From: Phycisphaeraceae bacterium
GTDB taxonomy: Bacteria; Planctomycetota; Phycisphaerae; Phycisphaerales; SM1A02
NCBI GenBank assembly: GCA_004213555.1
Contig: SHAP01000003.1
Location: forward strand, 185,443-249,442
Length of the DNA stretch: 64,000 bases
Direction: 5' to 3'
Each line of letters starts with the position of its first letter. Within the stretch, counting starts at the first letter, position 1. The position numbers and the translations under genes are program-made. Shown piece after piece: positions 24,416 through 33,331 of this stretch. The notes under the pieces are model-generated. The model did no database searches, had not been told where the DNA came from, and saw only the letters and a program-made list of their open reading frames with translations.

Positions 24416-24841
24416 ATGGCCTACAGCGAAAAAGTCATTGAGCACTACCAGAAACCCCAAAATGTGGGTTCTTTCGGAGCATCTTCCGACGTCAAAGAAC
24501 GCTCCGATATTGGCGTTGGCATTGTTGGCGCTCCCGAATGCGGCGACGTCATGCAACTCCAGATCAAGGTCGACGAGGCCGGCAAAATCGAAGACGCCAA
24601 ATTCAAATGCTTTGGCTGTGGATCGGCGATTGCATCATCTTCTTTGGCCACGGAGTGGATCAAAGGCCGCACCGTTGATGAAGCTCTTGCCATCAAGAAC
24701 ACGGAAATTGTGGAGGAGTTGGCTTTGCCCCCGGTCAAAATTCACTGCTCCGTCTTGGCAGAAGATTCCATTCGGACCGCCATCAACGACTGGAAAAAAA
24801 AGAACGGTCACGAGGTCGAGGACGACCATCACCACCACTAA
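24416..24841 (+). CDS. iscU: Fe-S cluster assembly scaffold IscU
   Basis: IscU is the scaffold on which IscS sulfur and iron form a cluster. The 141-residue product starts MAYSEKVIEHYQKPQNVGSF and has the three cysteine regions: GAPECGD, CFGCGSAIASSS and KIHCSVLAEDSI with the usual LPPVK chaperone-binding site. It ends in a natural HHHH tail after an acidic stretch. ATG 24416 follows AAAGGA; the frame is open upstream into the end of iscS. The arrangement matches IscU rather than the zinc-type SufU. Confidence 0.94.
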   Translation: MAYSEKVIEHYQKPQNVGSFGASSDVKERSDIGVGIVGAPECGDVMQLQIKVDEAGKIEDAKFKCFGCGSAIASSSLATEWIKGRTVDEALAIKNTEIVEELALPPVKIHCSVLAEDSIRTAINDWKKKNGHEVEDDHHHH

Positions 24842-24910
24842 GCTCGCATCAAGTCCTGAGCCGCACCCAACGACACCAGCCCAACTGATTCGAACCCGAA
24901 GGAGCCAACC

Positions 24911-25309
24911 ATGTCAGTGATCGTCACCCCAACCGCCATCAAAGAAGTTGGCGACATCATGAAGCAGCAGAACCTGAACCCTGAAACCACCTGCCTCCGG
25001 GTTGGGGTCAAGGGCGGAGGCTGCTCCGGCTTCTCGTACTTGCTCGACCTGACTGAAAACCAAAAGGAAACCGACGAAGTCTGGACGTTTCGGGCCCTGG
25101 TCGTCGACGGGAAAGCCAGTGAGGCCGCGGAGAATGCCTCCGATTCCGAAAACCTCGTGGAGGTCCGGGTGATTTGCGATCCCAAGAGTTACCTCTACTT
25201 GAATGGCACCACCGTTGATTTCCGAGACGAATTGATGGGTCGGGGATTTGTGTTCAACAATCCCAACGCCAACGCCACCTGCGGCTGCGGATCCTCATTC
25301 TCCGCCTGA
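24911..25309 (+). CDS. iscA: A-type Fe-S cluster carrier protein (IscA/ErpA/HesB family)
   Basis: A-type carriers receive nascent clusters and pass them to client enzymes. The 132-residue product has the family fold with all three cysteines: GGGCSGFSY and the C-terminal TCGCGSS. A strong GAAGGAG lies just upstream of the ATG. It is slightly longer than usual because of an acidic insert around KASEAAENASDSENL. ErpA or SufA are equally possible names. Confidence 0.9.
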   Translation: MSVIVTPTAIKEVGDIMKQQNLNPETTCLRVGVKGGGCSGFSYLLDLTENQKETDEVWTFRALVVDGKASEAAENASDSENLVEVRVICDPKSYLYLNGTTVDFRDELMGRGFVFNNPNANATCGCGSSFSA

Positions 25310-25343
25310 ACAGGCCGAAATCCGCCTGAGGAAGCCACGTCAG

Positions 25344-25360
25344 AGAGCCGATATGGCTCT
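25344..25360 (+). promoter_or_regulatory. Perfect hairpin abutting a start codon
   Basis: AGAGCC and GGCTCT form a perfect 6-bp stem with a five-base loop (GATAT) that ends directly at the ATG of 25361. No Shine-Dalgarno sequence is visible outside it. It may limit ribosome access or may simply be chance; the structure itself is plain in the sequence. Confidence 0.4.
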
Positions 25361-26332
25361 ATGCGCTTGAATATCGCCACCGATGCTGTCCGGCAAGCTT
25401 CACTCGCGGCCAAATCTGTTCAACATGACTTGGGCAGAGTCTCTGGGTTGACCAAAGACGACCGGTCCCCCGTCACCGTGGCGGACTTCGCGGCCCAGGC
25501 CATCGTGGCTTCCATTTTGCGTGATGCCGATGGCAACACACCTTTGGTGGGTGAAGAGACCAGTGCCGTCCTCCGCGCACCCGAAAACAACGCGCTGCTC
25601 AGCTTGGTCACCGAGACTGTCTCTGCAGCGATTGGCCCGAGCTCACCCGAGGATGTCCTTGCCCTTCTTGACCACGGTGGGCACGACGCCAGCGCGCGGG
25701 AGTACTGGGTGCTTGACCCTGTCGATGGGACCAAAGGTTTTCTTCGCGGGGAACACTTTGCGGTCGCCTTGGGTCTGGTGTGTCATGGCCATCCCACTCT
25801 GGGTGTCTTGGGTTGCCCCAACCTGCACGTTGCCGATTCTCAAAACCCCGAAGCGGTGGATGGTCAGGGGGTCATCGTGGCCGCCGAAGCAGGGCAGGGC
25901 TGTGCCACCGGTGGGATGGAAGGCCCACTCGCACCCGTCAAGAGAAACCCATGCGAAGGTCTGGTTCGGGTATGCACTTCCGTCGAAGCCGCTCACACCG
26001 ACCACACCGCCGTCGATGCCGCCATGCAAGCGCTCGGAAGAGAGTGGACTGGGGTACGACTGGATTCTCAAGCCAAATATGGTCTGCTTGCCCGCGATCA
26101 AGCCGACGCATATTTGAGATTGCCCAGAACAGGAAAGCGATACATCGAGCGTGTTTGGGACCACGCCGCGGGCGCCTTGGTGGCGATGGAATCGGGAACC
26201 ACCGTGACCGACATCTTTGGACAACCACTGGACTTCGGTCACGGACGAGGACTCGAGGCAAACACTGGTGTGATTGCGGCCGCCCCAGAAATCCACAGCG
26301 CGTTGCTGGAAGCCGTGGGGTCTGCCACATGA
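25361..26332 (+). CDS. 3'(2'),5'-bisphosphate nucleotidase, HAL2/CysQ-type phosphatase
   Basis: Enzymes of this family hydrolyse PAP, the by-product of sulfate activation, to AMP; others in the superfamily act on inositol phosphates. The 323-residue product has the metal-binding DPVDGTKGF, the VGEETS motif and the WDHAAG(A) motif of the lithium-sensitive phosphatase fold, and the length and long middle section match the eukaryote-like HAL2 branch. It overlaps the following permease gene by four bases (ATGA), which links it to transport of a sulfur or other anion. Confidence 0.85.
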   Translation: MRLNIATDAVRQASLAAKSVQHDLGRVSGLTKDDRSPVTVADFAAQAIVASILRDADGNTPLVGEETSAVLRAPENNALLSLVTETVSAAIGPSSPEDVLALLDHGGHDASAREYWVLDPVDGTKGFLRGEHFAVALGLVCHGHPTLGVLGCPNLHVADSQNPEAVDGQGVIVAAEAGQGCATGGMEGPLAPVKRNPCEGLVRVCTSVEAAHTDHTAVDAAMQALGREWTGVRLDSQAKYGLLARDQADAYLRLPRTGKRYIERVWDHAAGALVAMESGTTVTDIFGQPLDFGHGRGLEANTGVIAAAPEIHSALLEAVGSAT

Positions 26333-28176
26333 GCTCCGAAGGCCTCTTTGTCTTGGGTGTCATCGGCTTGGTGACGGCGGCTTTGATGAGCCGACGGATC
26401 GGCGTCGACACCGCCATGGTTGGAGGGCTTCTGCTCTTGCTGCTGGCGGATCAAATCCTAGGAGGAGATCGAATTCTCCCCATTCAACAAGGCCTCTCAG
26501 GATTCAGTCACAAAGCCGTCGTGATGATTGGTGCTTTGTATGTGGTCGCAGCGGGACTGCGAGAAACCGGCGGTGTTCATCTCATCGCCGGAAAACTTTT
26601 GGGTCGCCCCAAAGGACTGCTCAGCGCCCAACTACGGTTGATGATTCCGGTGGGACTCTTGTCCGGCCTCATGAACAACACTCCGCTGGTGGCGATGTAC
26701 CTTCCCATCTTGGGAGACTGGTGTCGACGGCTTCGCCTTTCCCCTTCACGACTGTTCATTCCACTGTCCTATGCCGCCATCTTTGGGGGAGCTTTGACCG
26801 CCATTGGGACTTCATCCAACATCGTGATATTGGAAATGTTGTTGGATTACGAAGGAGAACAGGATGTGATGCTGGCGGCCTCTGAAGCGCCACTTCGTCT
26901 TGTTGAAAATGGCGTTCCCTCATTCCTGGCCATCGGGGCCGTAGGGCTGCCCCTCATGTTGCTTGGGATCGTGGTCATCGCACTGACGAACAAAAAGCTC
27001 CTCCCCGAACGCCAGCCCGCCGAACCTCCAAGTTTGGACACCCGGGACTACCAGTTGGCGATGCGGGTTCGAAGCGACGCGCCTTTCGTCGGGAAGACCG
27101 TGGAAGCGGCTGACTTGCGGCATCTTCCCGGCGTCTACCTGACCAGAATTGAACGTGAGGGCAGAGACATCCCAGCTCCTGGTCCGGAAGAGACCGTCTT
27201 GGAAGGCGACCTGTTGTGGTTCACCGGTGTTTTGGATTCGGTGCGAGATCTTCGAAACATCCGAGGACTCGAGATGCTCGATGGACAGGCCAGAAAAGTA
27301 CAGGGAGCCCATCAACTCCGGACGTTGGTTGAAGCAGTGGTGTCATGGGATTCTGAATTCCATGGGAAATCTGTACGTGATATTGGTTTCAGGACTCGAT
27401 TCAATGCGGCCATCATTGCGGTGCGCCGAGGGGGCGTTCCGCTCGAGGGAAAAATTGGCGACATGATCTTGGAGCGAGGCGACACCCTGCTCCTGGACAC
27501 CAATGAAAAATTTCTGTCCGACGGTGAAGCACGCGAGCAATTCGATGTCATTTCAAGGGTGCAAGATTCTCGACCCCCCAACCACCGTAAAGCGCAAGTT
27601 GCGCTTGCCATCGTGCTGGCCATGGTCTTGGGGATCGCCCTTGCGCCGGTTGACAGTGCGGTGATCGCACTCACCGCCGCTGGCCTGATGGTGCTCAGCC
27701 GCTGCTTGCCCGGAAGATTGGCTCGAGCCGCCATCGACTATCCCATGCTGCTTGTGATCGGGGCGGCCATCGGCATTGGGCGTGCCATGGAACACACGGG
27801 GGCGGCTGAACAGATTGCTGAAAAGCTGTTGATGCTGGCCGCGCCATATGGACCTCTGGCCATTTTGTCGTGCGTTTACGTGTTGGCGGTGGTCTTTGGA
27901 AATCTCATCTCAAACAATTCTGCCGCAGTGTTGGTCTTTCCCGTTGCTTTCGCAGCGAGCCAATCTGTGCAGCTCGCCGCAGAGCCTTTTGCGGCGGCGG
28001 TCATTCTCGGCGCAAGTTCAACTTTCCTGTCACCGGTGTCGTACCCCACAAATCTCATGGTGTACGGTCCTGGCGGCTACCACTTCCTGGACTACGCCAG
28101 AGTGGGCCTTCCACTTGTGATTCTGCGCGGCCTGCTGATGGCGCTGTTGATTCCAATCTTTTTCCCATTCCAGTGA
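26329..28176 (+). CDS. SLC13-family permease with two central RCK_C (TrkA-C) domains
   Basis: The 615-residue protein has two sets of membrane helices (about residues 5-235 and 425-610) around a cytoplasmic middle part of about 190 residues. That middle contains two TrkA-C-type units (FVGKTVEAADLRHLPGVYLTRIEREG and FHGKSVRDIGFRTRFNAAIIAVRRGG). Helical hairpins with NNTPLVAMYLPI and NLISNNSAAVLVFPVA are the substrate-binding motifs of the DASS/SLC13 group. Relatives with RCK_C inserts include SAC1/SLT-like sulfate transporters. Coupling to a PAP phosphatase gene supports sulfate as substrate; that is inference. Confidence 0.85.
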   Translation: MSSEGLFVLGVIGLVTAALMSRRIGVDTAMVGGLLLLLLADQILGGDRILPIQQGLSGFSHKAVVMIGALYVVAAGLRETGGVHLIAGKLLGRPKGLLSAQLRLMIPVGLLSGLMNNTPLVAMYLPILGDWCRRLRLSPSRLFIPLSYAAIFGGALTAIGTSSNIVILEMLLDYEGEQDVMLAASEAPLRLVENGVPSFLAIGAVGLPLMLLGIVVIALTNKKLLPERQPAEPPSLDTRDYQLAMRVRSDAPFVGKTVEAADLRHLPGVYLTRIEREGRDIPAPGPEETVLEGDLLWFTGVLDSVRDLRNIRGLEMLDGQARKVQGAHQLRTLVEAVVSWDSEFHGKSVRDIGFRTRFNAAIIAVRRGGVPLEGKIGDMILERGDTLLLDTNEKFLSDGEAREQFDVISRVQDSRPPNHRKAQVALAIVLAMVLGIALAPVDSAVIALTAAGLMVLSRCLPGRLARAAIDYPMLLVIGAAIGIGRAMEHTGAAEQIAEKLLMLAAPYGPLAILSCVYVLAVVFGNLISNNSAAVLVFPVAFAASQSVQLAAEPFAAAVILGASSTFLSPVSYPTNLMVYGPGGYHFLDYARVGLPLVILRGLLMALLIPIFFPFQ

Positions 28177-28183
28177 CCAACCA

Positions 28184-29113
28184 GTGAGACGTCCACCTCG
28201 ATTGCAAACAATCAGAGCCGCGCTCTGTGCCGCAACCATGCTGGTTGGAGGTTTGTTCCTCGTTGGTCAGTACATCACTGATGAATTCAGCAGCCTCCAA
28301 ATCTTGCACTGGGTGCCAACTTTCTTGATTCCATTGTTTGGCATCCTTGGTGTCTTTTTGGGAAACACGAAAGCACTCAAGAAAACCAGCAGCGTGTTGT
28401 GCCTGATCACGGTGATGCACTGGTGCGTCCATGATTGGAAGCCCAAGAAAATAGCAGACCATAAACAACGGCCCATCACCTTCATGCATTGGACGGTGGA
28501 AGAATTGGATGAAGCTCGAGCCCAGATGACCCTCGAAGCGGTCAGTGGTTTCGAAACCGACTTCTTGTGTTTGGTCAACATCAACACGGTGCTGCGATTG
28601 CCCTGGAAAGAGCAACTCGATGAACTGCCCTTTCAAAGAGTGCAGTGGCCGTTTCTTTTCGCTTCTCGATGGCCCATGACCTGTGAAATTGTGTTGCGAG
28701 AAAATCACACCGACGAACACCCGCTGAACATCGCCCGCGGATCTATTGAGCATCCCGATGGGGCCATCACTTTTGTGGCACTGGATTGTCCCTCCGATCC
28801 ACGCCTTCCCCGCATGGCCACATCACGACGTATTCAGGAAAGTCTCGGGCCTTGTGTTGCCGACGTGGTCTTTGGCGACTTCAATTGCCCTCGAAATGCC
28901 GCATCGATGCAGCAAGCCTTTCCCAACCACACCCACGCGTTCGATCAAGCCGGAAACGGTCCGGTGATGACTTGGCCGGCACGATTTCCAATACTGCATT
29001 TGGATCATTTGCTCTCAAGCGATCAATGGACCTGCGTGGAGTACAGCACGTACCGCCCTGAGGTCGGCGATCACCTTCCGCAACGCGCGCAACTGATCAG
29101 AGCCACCCCATGA
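28184..29113 (+). CDS. Membrane-anchored endonuclease/exonuclease/phosphatase-fold protein
   Basis: The 309-residue product starts (GTG) with two or three hydrophobic segments (LCAATMLVGGLFLVGQYI, WVPTFLIPLFGILGVFLG, VLCLITVMHWCV). The rest resembles the endonuclease/exonuclease/phosphatase family: VFGDFNCPRNAASM (catalytic Asp-x-Asn), LHLDHLLSSDQW and VGDHLPQRAQL for the final histidine. The early catalytic Glu motif is weak, as VNINT replaces the usual QE. It is eight bases downstream of the permease gene. Activity is uncertain; the substrate is unknown. Confidence 0.6.
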   Translation: MRRPPRLQTIRAALCAATMLVGGLFLVGQYITDEFSSLQILHWVPTFLIPLFGILGVFLGNTKALKKTSSVLCLITVMHWCVHDWKPKKIADHKQRPITFMHWTVEELDEARAQMTLEAVSGFETDFLCLVNINTVLRLPWKEQLDELPFQRVQWPFLFASRWPMTCEIVLRENHTDEHPLNIARGSIEHPDGAITFVALDCPSDPRLPRMATSRRIQESLGPCVADVVFGDFNCPRNAASMQQAFPNHTHAFDQAGNGPVMTWPARFPILHLDHLLSSDQWTCVEYSTYRPEVGDHLPQRAQLIRATP

Positions 29114-29146
29114 ACTGGATGGGTTGATTGCCAACAACAAACAGGA

Positions 29147-29872
29147 TCATCGGTGGGATGCGTCAATGATGGCACGCCAGATGGCGGGGAATGAGTCGTC
29201 CTCCGCCAAGATTCCAGCTTGTGAAGCCAGCACGGGGCGATCGCACCAAAGGACCGAAGCATCGCCACGCAAAACGCTGAAGCCGCCTTGTCCCCCAATG
29301 TTTGGACAGCGAATGGCGTCAGTGGCCAGAACCAAGTGCCGGTCATCAATACGCCGGACCCTTCGGCGGGCGGGAGATTCGGCTTCCCATCGCAGATCAC
29401 CGCAGTAGTCGTATGAACACGCCAAGGGTTCGAATTCATCCGGCCTCGGGGTCGCCCATCGGTAGGAGACATCATGGGTCCACGTGGGCTCGCCCTCGAC
29501 GGTGGGAGCGTGAAAAATTTCTCCCGTGTCGGTGTACCCATTGGCAAACAACTGGCCAAACCCATCCCAGCGGGCATCGCCCCGGTCCGGATCACGTGGG
29601 AGTCGAACCAAATTCAGCCAAGCAAAGCGGCCAATTTCCGCTGGAAGCGATTCTGGAAGTTGACCCGATCGAGTCTGGGCATAGGCGTGGGTCGCCACAC
29701 CGATTTGTCGCAAATTGGATTGCGTCACACTTCGTACTGCCAATGTTCTGGCTTCGGACAAGGCCGGGAACACAATGGCCAAAATGCTCAGCCCCACGCC
29801 AAGCGCCACCACCAACTCCACGAGACTGAAGCCCCGTCTTGCTGCAATGTTGCTTGACTCGAGCCTGGACAT
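29147..29872 (-). CDS. Type II secretion/type IV pilin-like protein (prepilin N-terminal methylation motif)
   Basis: The 241-residue protein has the class III signal RRGFSLVELVVALGVGLSILAIVFPALS, cleaved by prepilin peptidase after the glycine, then a soluble domain of the planctomycete H-X9-DG type (SNLRQIGVATHAYAQ, later LVLATDAIRC and GGFSVLRGDASVLWCD). Planctomycetes encode many such pseudopilins, probably parts of secretion or surface systems. It stands alone, divergent from the ECF sigma gene. Confidence 0.8.
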   Translation of the reverse strand: MSRLESSNIAARRGFSLVELVVALGVGLSILAIVFPALSEARTLAVRSVTQSNLRQIGVATHAYAQTRSGQLPESLPAEIGRFAWLNLVRLPRDPDRGDARWDGFGQLFANGYTDTGEIFHAPTVEGEPTWTHDVSYRWATPRPDEFEPLACSYDYCGDLRWEAESPARRRVRRIDDRHLVLATDAIRCPNIGGQGGFSVLRGDASVLWCDRPVLASQAGILAEDDSFPAIWRAIIDASHR

Positions 29873-29944
29873 GACCCATTTGTATCAATTACGTGTCAGA
29901 AGAGGAACCCTTGAATTTGAAATTCAACCGATTCTGGCCCCGAC

Positions 29945-29950
29945 TACACT
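29945..29950 (+). promoter_or_regulatory. Possible -10 hexamer TACACT upstream of the ECF sigma gene
   Basis: TACACT lies nine bases before the start codon at 29960. TTGAAA (29917-29922) stands 22 bases upstream of it, longer than a usual spacer. The same TACACT is found before hisS and metG. Confidence 0.3.
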
Positions 29951-29959
29951 CAGAAAGCC

Positions 29960-30496
29960 ATGCCACTCAGCGATCAAGAACTGATGCACGAGGTCGCTTC
30001 GGGAAACGAAGTGGCTTTCGGCGAGCTGTACGATCGGTTTGGAAAGCTGGTTTTTCGCGTTGCTTGGCAGTTTTTTCCGAACCGGTCCGAGTCCGAAGAC
30101 GCTGTACAAGAGGTATTTATACGTCTCTGGCGGACCGCAGATCGCTTTGATGCCGATCGAGCCAAATTGGTGACTTGGGTCATGTTGATTGCTCGGCGAC
30201 ACATGATCGACCGCTTGCGTCGGAAGCACACACGGCCAACCACCCAAGACTACGTGTCCGATCCCATGGGCGATGGGCCGAACCAAACCGAAGACCCCAT
30301 GGAAATTCGTGCTGAACTCAAGGTTCGAATGGAAAGGCTTTCCGAGCTCCAAAAGGAAGTGGTGGCCCGAACGTATTTCCAAGGATTCACCCTCAAAGAA
30401 ACGGCTGAGCAACTTGGAGCCCCCCTTGGGACCGTAAAAAGTGCCCTTTCTCGCGCTTTAGCCACGATGCGAGAGGGACCAAAGCCCGAGATGTAA
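29960..30496 (+). CDS. ECF-type RNA polymerase sigma factor (SigK-like)
   Basis: The 178-residue product has sigma region 2 (AFGELYDRFGKLVFRVAWQFF, SEDAVQEVFIRLWRTADRFD, LVTWVMLIARRHMIDRLRR) and region 4 (LSELQKEVVARTYFQGFTLKETAEQLGAPLGTVKSALSRAL), and no region 3, as in ECF factors. The next gene, 62 bases downstream, encodes a single-pass membrane protein with anti-sigma features, so this is a regulated sigma/anti-sigma pair. The pairing and the SigK-like region 4 motif suggest the SigK-RskA group. Confidence 0.92.
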   Translation: MPLSDQELMHEVASGNEVAFGELYDRFGKLVFRVAWQFFPNRSESEDAVQEVFIRLWRTADRFDADRAKLVTWVMLIARRHMIDRLRRKHTRPTTQDYVSDPMGDGPNQTEDPMEIRAELKVRMERLSELQKEVVARTYFQGFTLKETAEQLGAPLGTVKSALSRALATMREGPKPEM

Positions 30497-30558
30497 AGTT
30501 TTGATGTTCTTCAGGCTCTGGCTGCAACCGGGCTGCAATTCAATGCGAAAGTAACACC

Positions 30559-31356
30559 GTGACAGAGAGTGTCTCCCATCCTGACGAACCTTCTACCTTG
30601 GAAGATGATCTCATTCTGGACGCTTTGGGTCTCCTCGATGAGTCCGAGAGCGTGGAGCTGCAGCAACTCTTGAAACAACTTCCGGCCTCGGAGCGAGAAG
30701 CGGCCCGAGTCCTTCAAGCGGAGTGGGCCGCCGAAGCCCCCCTGCCTTTGGTCACGCCTCGCTCCCATCTTCGAGCGGCATGCATTGCCTCCGCCGCACG
30801 GGCCGCAGAGCAGTCACCCGAACATCACTTGAAGCTCACCCTCAGCCGGCAAACCAAGATCCATCGCAAAGCCACCCGCTCCGCGGCAATTTGGCGCGCG
30901 GCCGCCTTGGCCATGTTTGCCGGCATGCTGGCCATGATCATGCTGAACAACCAATCTTTGACTTGGCAGGAACAACAAGCCCGGAGCAACGGCAAGCAAC
31001 GAAACCTCGAGGCACTTGAGATTTCTCCAAAAATCAATGGCATCTTGGCCAATCGCGGCAACAAGGTTCTTCAGTTTGAGCAAGCCGAGCTCGGAAGCGG
31101 TCAGCTTGTGTGGAACGATTCAACTGGAGACTTCGTGCTGCTGAGCCGAGGCCTTCCCAAGAACGTTGCCATGGTGCAAATTCGTTTGAACGAAAAGGTC
31201 ATGTTCGAACAGGCCTACCAAGCCAGTGGCGGACAGTTCCAAGCTGATGTGGTGGAACAATCCGCCCTCCGCAACACCGACGGCCAAACCGTCACGGTTG
31301 CGTTTTTGGATCAAGATGGCACCGCTGTCCTGACCCGATCGATCTCCGTCAGTTGA
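30559..31356 (+). CDS. Membrane anti-sigma factor, RskA-like
   Basis: The 265-residue product (GTG start) has a cytoplasmic N-terminal part of about 110 residues, including LEDDLILDALGLLDESESVELQQLL, which resembles the anti-sigma helical domain of RskA/RsiW-type proteins. It is followed by one membrane helix (RAAALAMFAGMLAMIMLN) and a periplasmic domain of about 130 residues (anti-sigma-K factor RskA C-terminal pattern, FVLLSRGLPKN). No zinc-binding HxxxCxxC is seen. It should hold the ECF factor of the preceding gene in check; the signal is unknown. Confidence 0.75.
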   Translation: MTESVSHPDEPSTLEDDLILDALGLLDESESVELQQLLKQLPASEREAARVLQAEWAAEAPLPLVTPRSHLRAACIASAARAAEQSPEHHLKLTLSRQTKIHRKATRSAAIWRAAALAMFAGMLAMIMLNNQSLTWQEQQARSNGKQRNLEALEISPKINGILANRGNKVLQFEQAELGSGQLVWNDSTGDFVLLSRGLPKNVAMVQIRLNEKVMFEQAYQASGGQFQADVVEQSALRNTDGQTVTVAFLDQDGTAVLTRSISVS

Positions 31357-31377
31357 TCGAATTGGGCTGGGCACCCC

Positions 31378-31395
31378 TGAAGTTTTCAGACTTCA
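31378..31395. terminator. Weak hairpin between the anti-sigma and ABC-F genes
   Basis: TGAAGT and ACTTCA form a 6-bp stem with a six-base loop in the 49-base convergent gap. No T tract follows on either strand, so termination is only a guess from position. Confidence 0.25.
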
Positions 31396-31405
31396 TCTCC
31401 AATCC

Positions 31406-33328
31406 TTAAGACATTCCAGACGCTCTTCGCTCCCACTCTTGGCTCAGGGGGCCAAGTTCTTCTTCCAGCGCGATTCGCTCGGCCTGCAGTGACTTCAGCT
31501 TTTCCGGATTCGACCAAACCTCGGGGTCGCCAAGGGCTTGATCGGCGATGGCCAACTTTTCTTCCAAAGCCATCACTTTGTTTTCCAACTGTTCCAACGA
31601 CAAGTGGGAATGGGGGTTTTTGGATACAGCTGGTCCAACTTGTGAAGGGCCACCTCGTTCTTTTTTCCCTGCTTTTTTCTCCGATTCTGTGTCTGAGGTG
31701 ACCTGACGCGACCGCCAAGCCGACCACGCGCCATCGAACAGTTCATGCTTACCGTCGGGGTGAAGGATCAACAACCGCGTGCACACCTGATCAAGCAACG
31801 CGCGGTCGTGGCTCACCAAGACCATCGTGCCTTCCCAACCCGCGTCGGGAGCCAACATCTGCTCCAACCGTTCGGCCGTAGGAATATCCAAGTGGTTGGT
31901 CGGCTCATCCAACACCAGCATGTTGGGGGCGGTGGCGAGCAACCCAGCGAGAACCAGTCGAGAACGTTCGCCGCCCGAAAGGTCACCAACACATTTGTCT
32001 TGCGTCACACCACTGAATAAAAACGCGCCGGCAAGATTTCGGGCTTCCTGCTCGGTGACATCTCGACCTCGACCCTCAGACAAGGTGTCCTGCAGATGCC
32101 GCCAAAGCACCATTGCAGGATCCAGTGCCTCGTGCCGCTGACGGAACCAAGCTGTTTTCAGCCTTGAGCCAATCTGCAATCCCCCGGCTGACGGAGGGGT
32201 CTCTTCCAACAGGGTGGCAATCAAAGAAGTCTTGCCCGTTCCGTTGGGACCAACGATGCCAAGGCGGTCGCCCCTGCGGAGCTCCAAGTCGAGCCCATTC
32301 ACCAACGTCCGGTCTCCGCGCTGCACACAGAGTTGCTCTGTTCTGAGCACCAGATCACCACTGCGAGGTGGGTTGGGCAAATCAAGATCGACCACGTCCA
32401 ATTCGAGTGGCTTCTCCAATCCCTCGTCTTCGATCATTCGCTCCAATCGAGAGGCTCGGCCCTTGGCTTGACGAGCACGTTGACCGGCCTTGTAGCGGTC
32501 GATGAAAGACTGCTCGTGGCGAATCCGGTCTTGCTGCTTCTCCCAAGTTCGAATGAGTGTCTTCCGACGTTCCACACGCTCCAAACGGAAATCGGAATAG
32601 TTGCCTGGATACACCTCCAGTTGACCACGATCCAACTCAACAATCGTGCCCACCAGTCGATCAAGCAAAGCCCGATCGTGACTCACCACCAAGACCGCGC
32701 CGCGAAAAGTCTCCGACAGGAAATTCTCCAACCACTCCCTTCCCGCGATGTCCAAGTGGTTGGTGGGTTCATCGAGCAGAAGAACATCCGGATTTTCAAG
32801 CAACAGCGTCGCCAATCCCAACCGCCCCCGTTCACCGCCGGACAAACCTTCAACGGGTTGTTGCATTCGATGGCCGAGGCCAACGCCAGCCAGCGCTTCG
32901 TCCACTCGATGCTCCCATGCGCGCCCACCTAAGGCTTCAATTTGGTCTTCCAGTCGACCTTGCTTGGCGAACAAAGACTCAAGTTCGTCTTGAGATGCCT
33001 CACCCATGGCATCAAATACTGCTTCTAATGTTGCAATCGCATCGATCAATGGTGCAAAAGCTCGGGCTGCTGCGGAACGAACGGTGTCACCGGCCGTAAA
33101 TACAGGATCTTGGCGAAGAAGTCCGACTCGAGCGCCCCGTCTCAACTCAACTTTGCCCGAATCGGGCTCACGATCACCTGAGATCACCCGCAAAAGGGTT
33201 GTTTTTCCGGTGCCATTTCGGCCCACCAGCCCGATCCGTTGTCCGGGTTCGATGGTGCACCCCAAGTCACGAAAGAGCACCTGGTGGCCAACTTGGACCT
33301 GCAGCCCAACCGCCGTCAACAACGACAT
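31406..33328 (-). CDS. ABC-F family ATPase (Uup/EttA type)
   Basis: ABC-F proteins act on ribosomes or in DNA maintenance; they lack membrane domains. The 640-residue product has two ABC cassettes: Walker A GRNGTGKTTLL and GPNGTGKTSLI, signatures LSGGERGRLGLA and LSGGERSRLVLA, and Walker B LLLDEPTNHLDI and LVLDEPTNHLDI. They are joined by a linker of basic helices. A C-terminal coiled coil (LEQLENKVMALEEKLAIAD) is characteristic of the Uup-like branch that binds DNA. It starts three bases after a small hypothetical gene. Confidence 0.92.
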   Translation of the reverse strand: MSLLTAVGLQVQVGHQVLFRDLGCTIEPGQRIGLVGRNGTGKTTLLRVISGDREPDSGKVELRRGARVGLLRQDPVFTAGDTVRSAAARAFAPLIDAIATLEAVFDAMGEASQDELESLFAKQGRLEDQIEALGGRAWEHRVDEALAGVGLGHRMQQPVEGLSGGERGRLGLATLLLENPDVLLLDEPTNHLDIAGREWLENFLSETFRGAVLVVSHDRALLDRLVGTIVELDRGQLEVYPGNYSDFRLERVERRKTLIRTWEKQQDRIRHEQSFIDRYKAGQRARQAKGRASRLERMIEDEGLEKPLELDVVDLDLPNPPRSGDLVLRTEQLCVQRGDRTLVNGLDLELRRGDRLGIVGPNGTGKTSLIATLLEETPPSAGGLQIGSRLKTAWFRQRHEALDPAMVLWRHLQDTLSEGRGRDVTEQEARNLAGAFLFSGVTQDKCVGDLSGGERSRLVLAGLLATAPNMLVLDEPTNHLDIPTAERLEQMLAPDAGWEGTMVLVSHDRALLDQVCTRLLILHPDGKHELFDGAWSAWRSRQVTSDTESEKKAGKKERGGPSQVGPAVSKNPHSHLSLEQLENKVMALEEKLAIADQALGDPEVWSNPEKLKSLQAERIALEEELGPLSQEWERRASGMS

Positions 33329-33331
33329 GCG

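Noticed and set aside
29427..29445. A GGGTTCGAATTC sequence looking like a tRNA T loop
   Set aside because: It lies inside the pseudopilin gene and has no neighbouring stems or anticodon arm.
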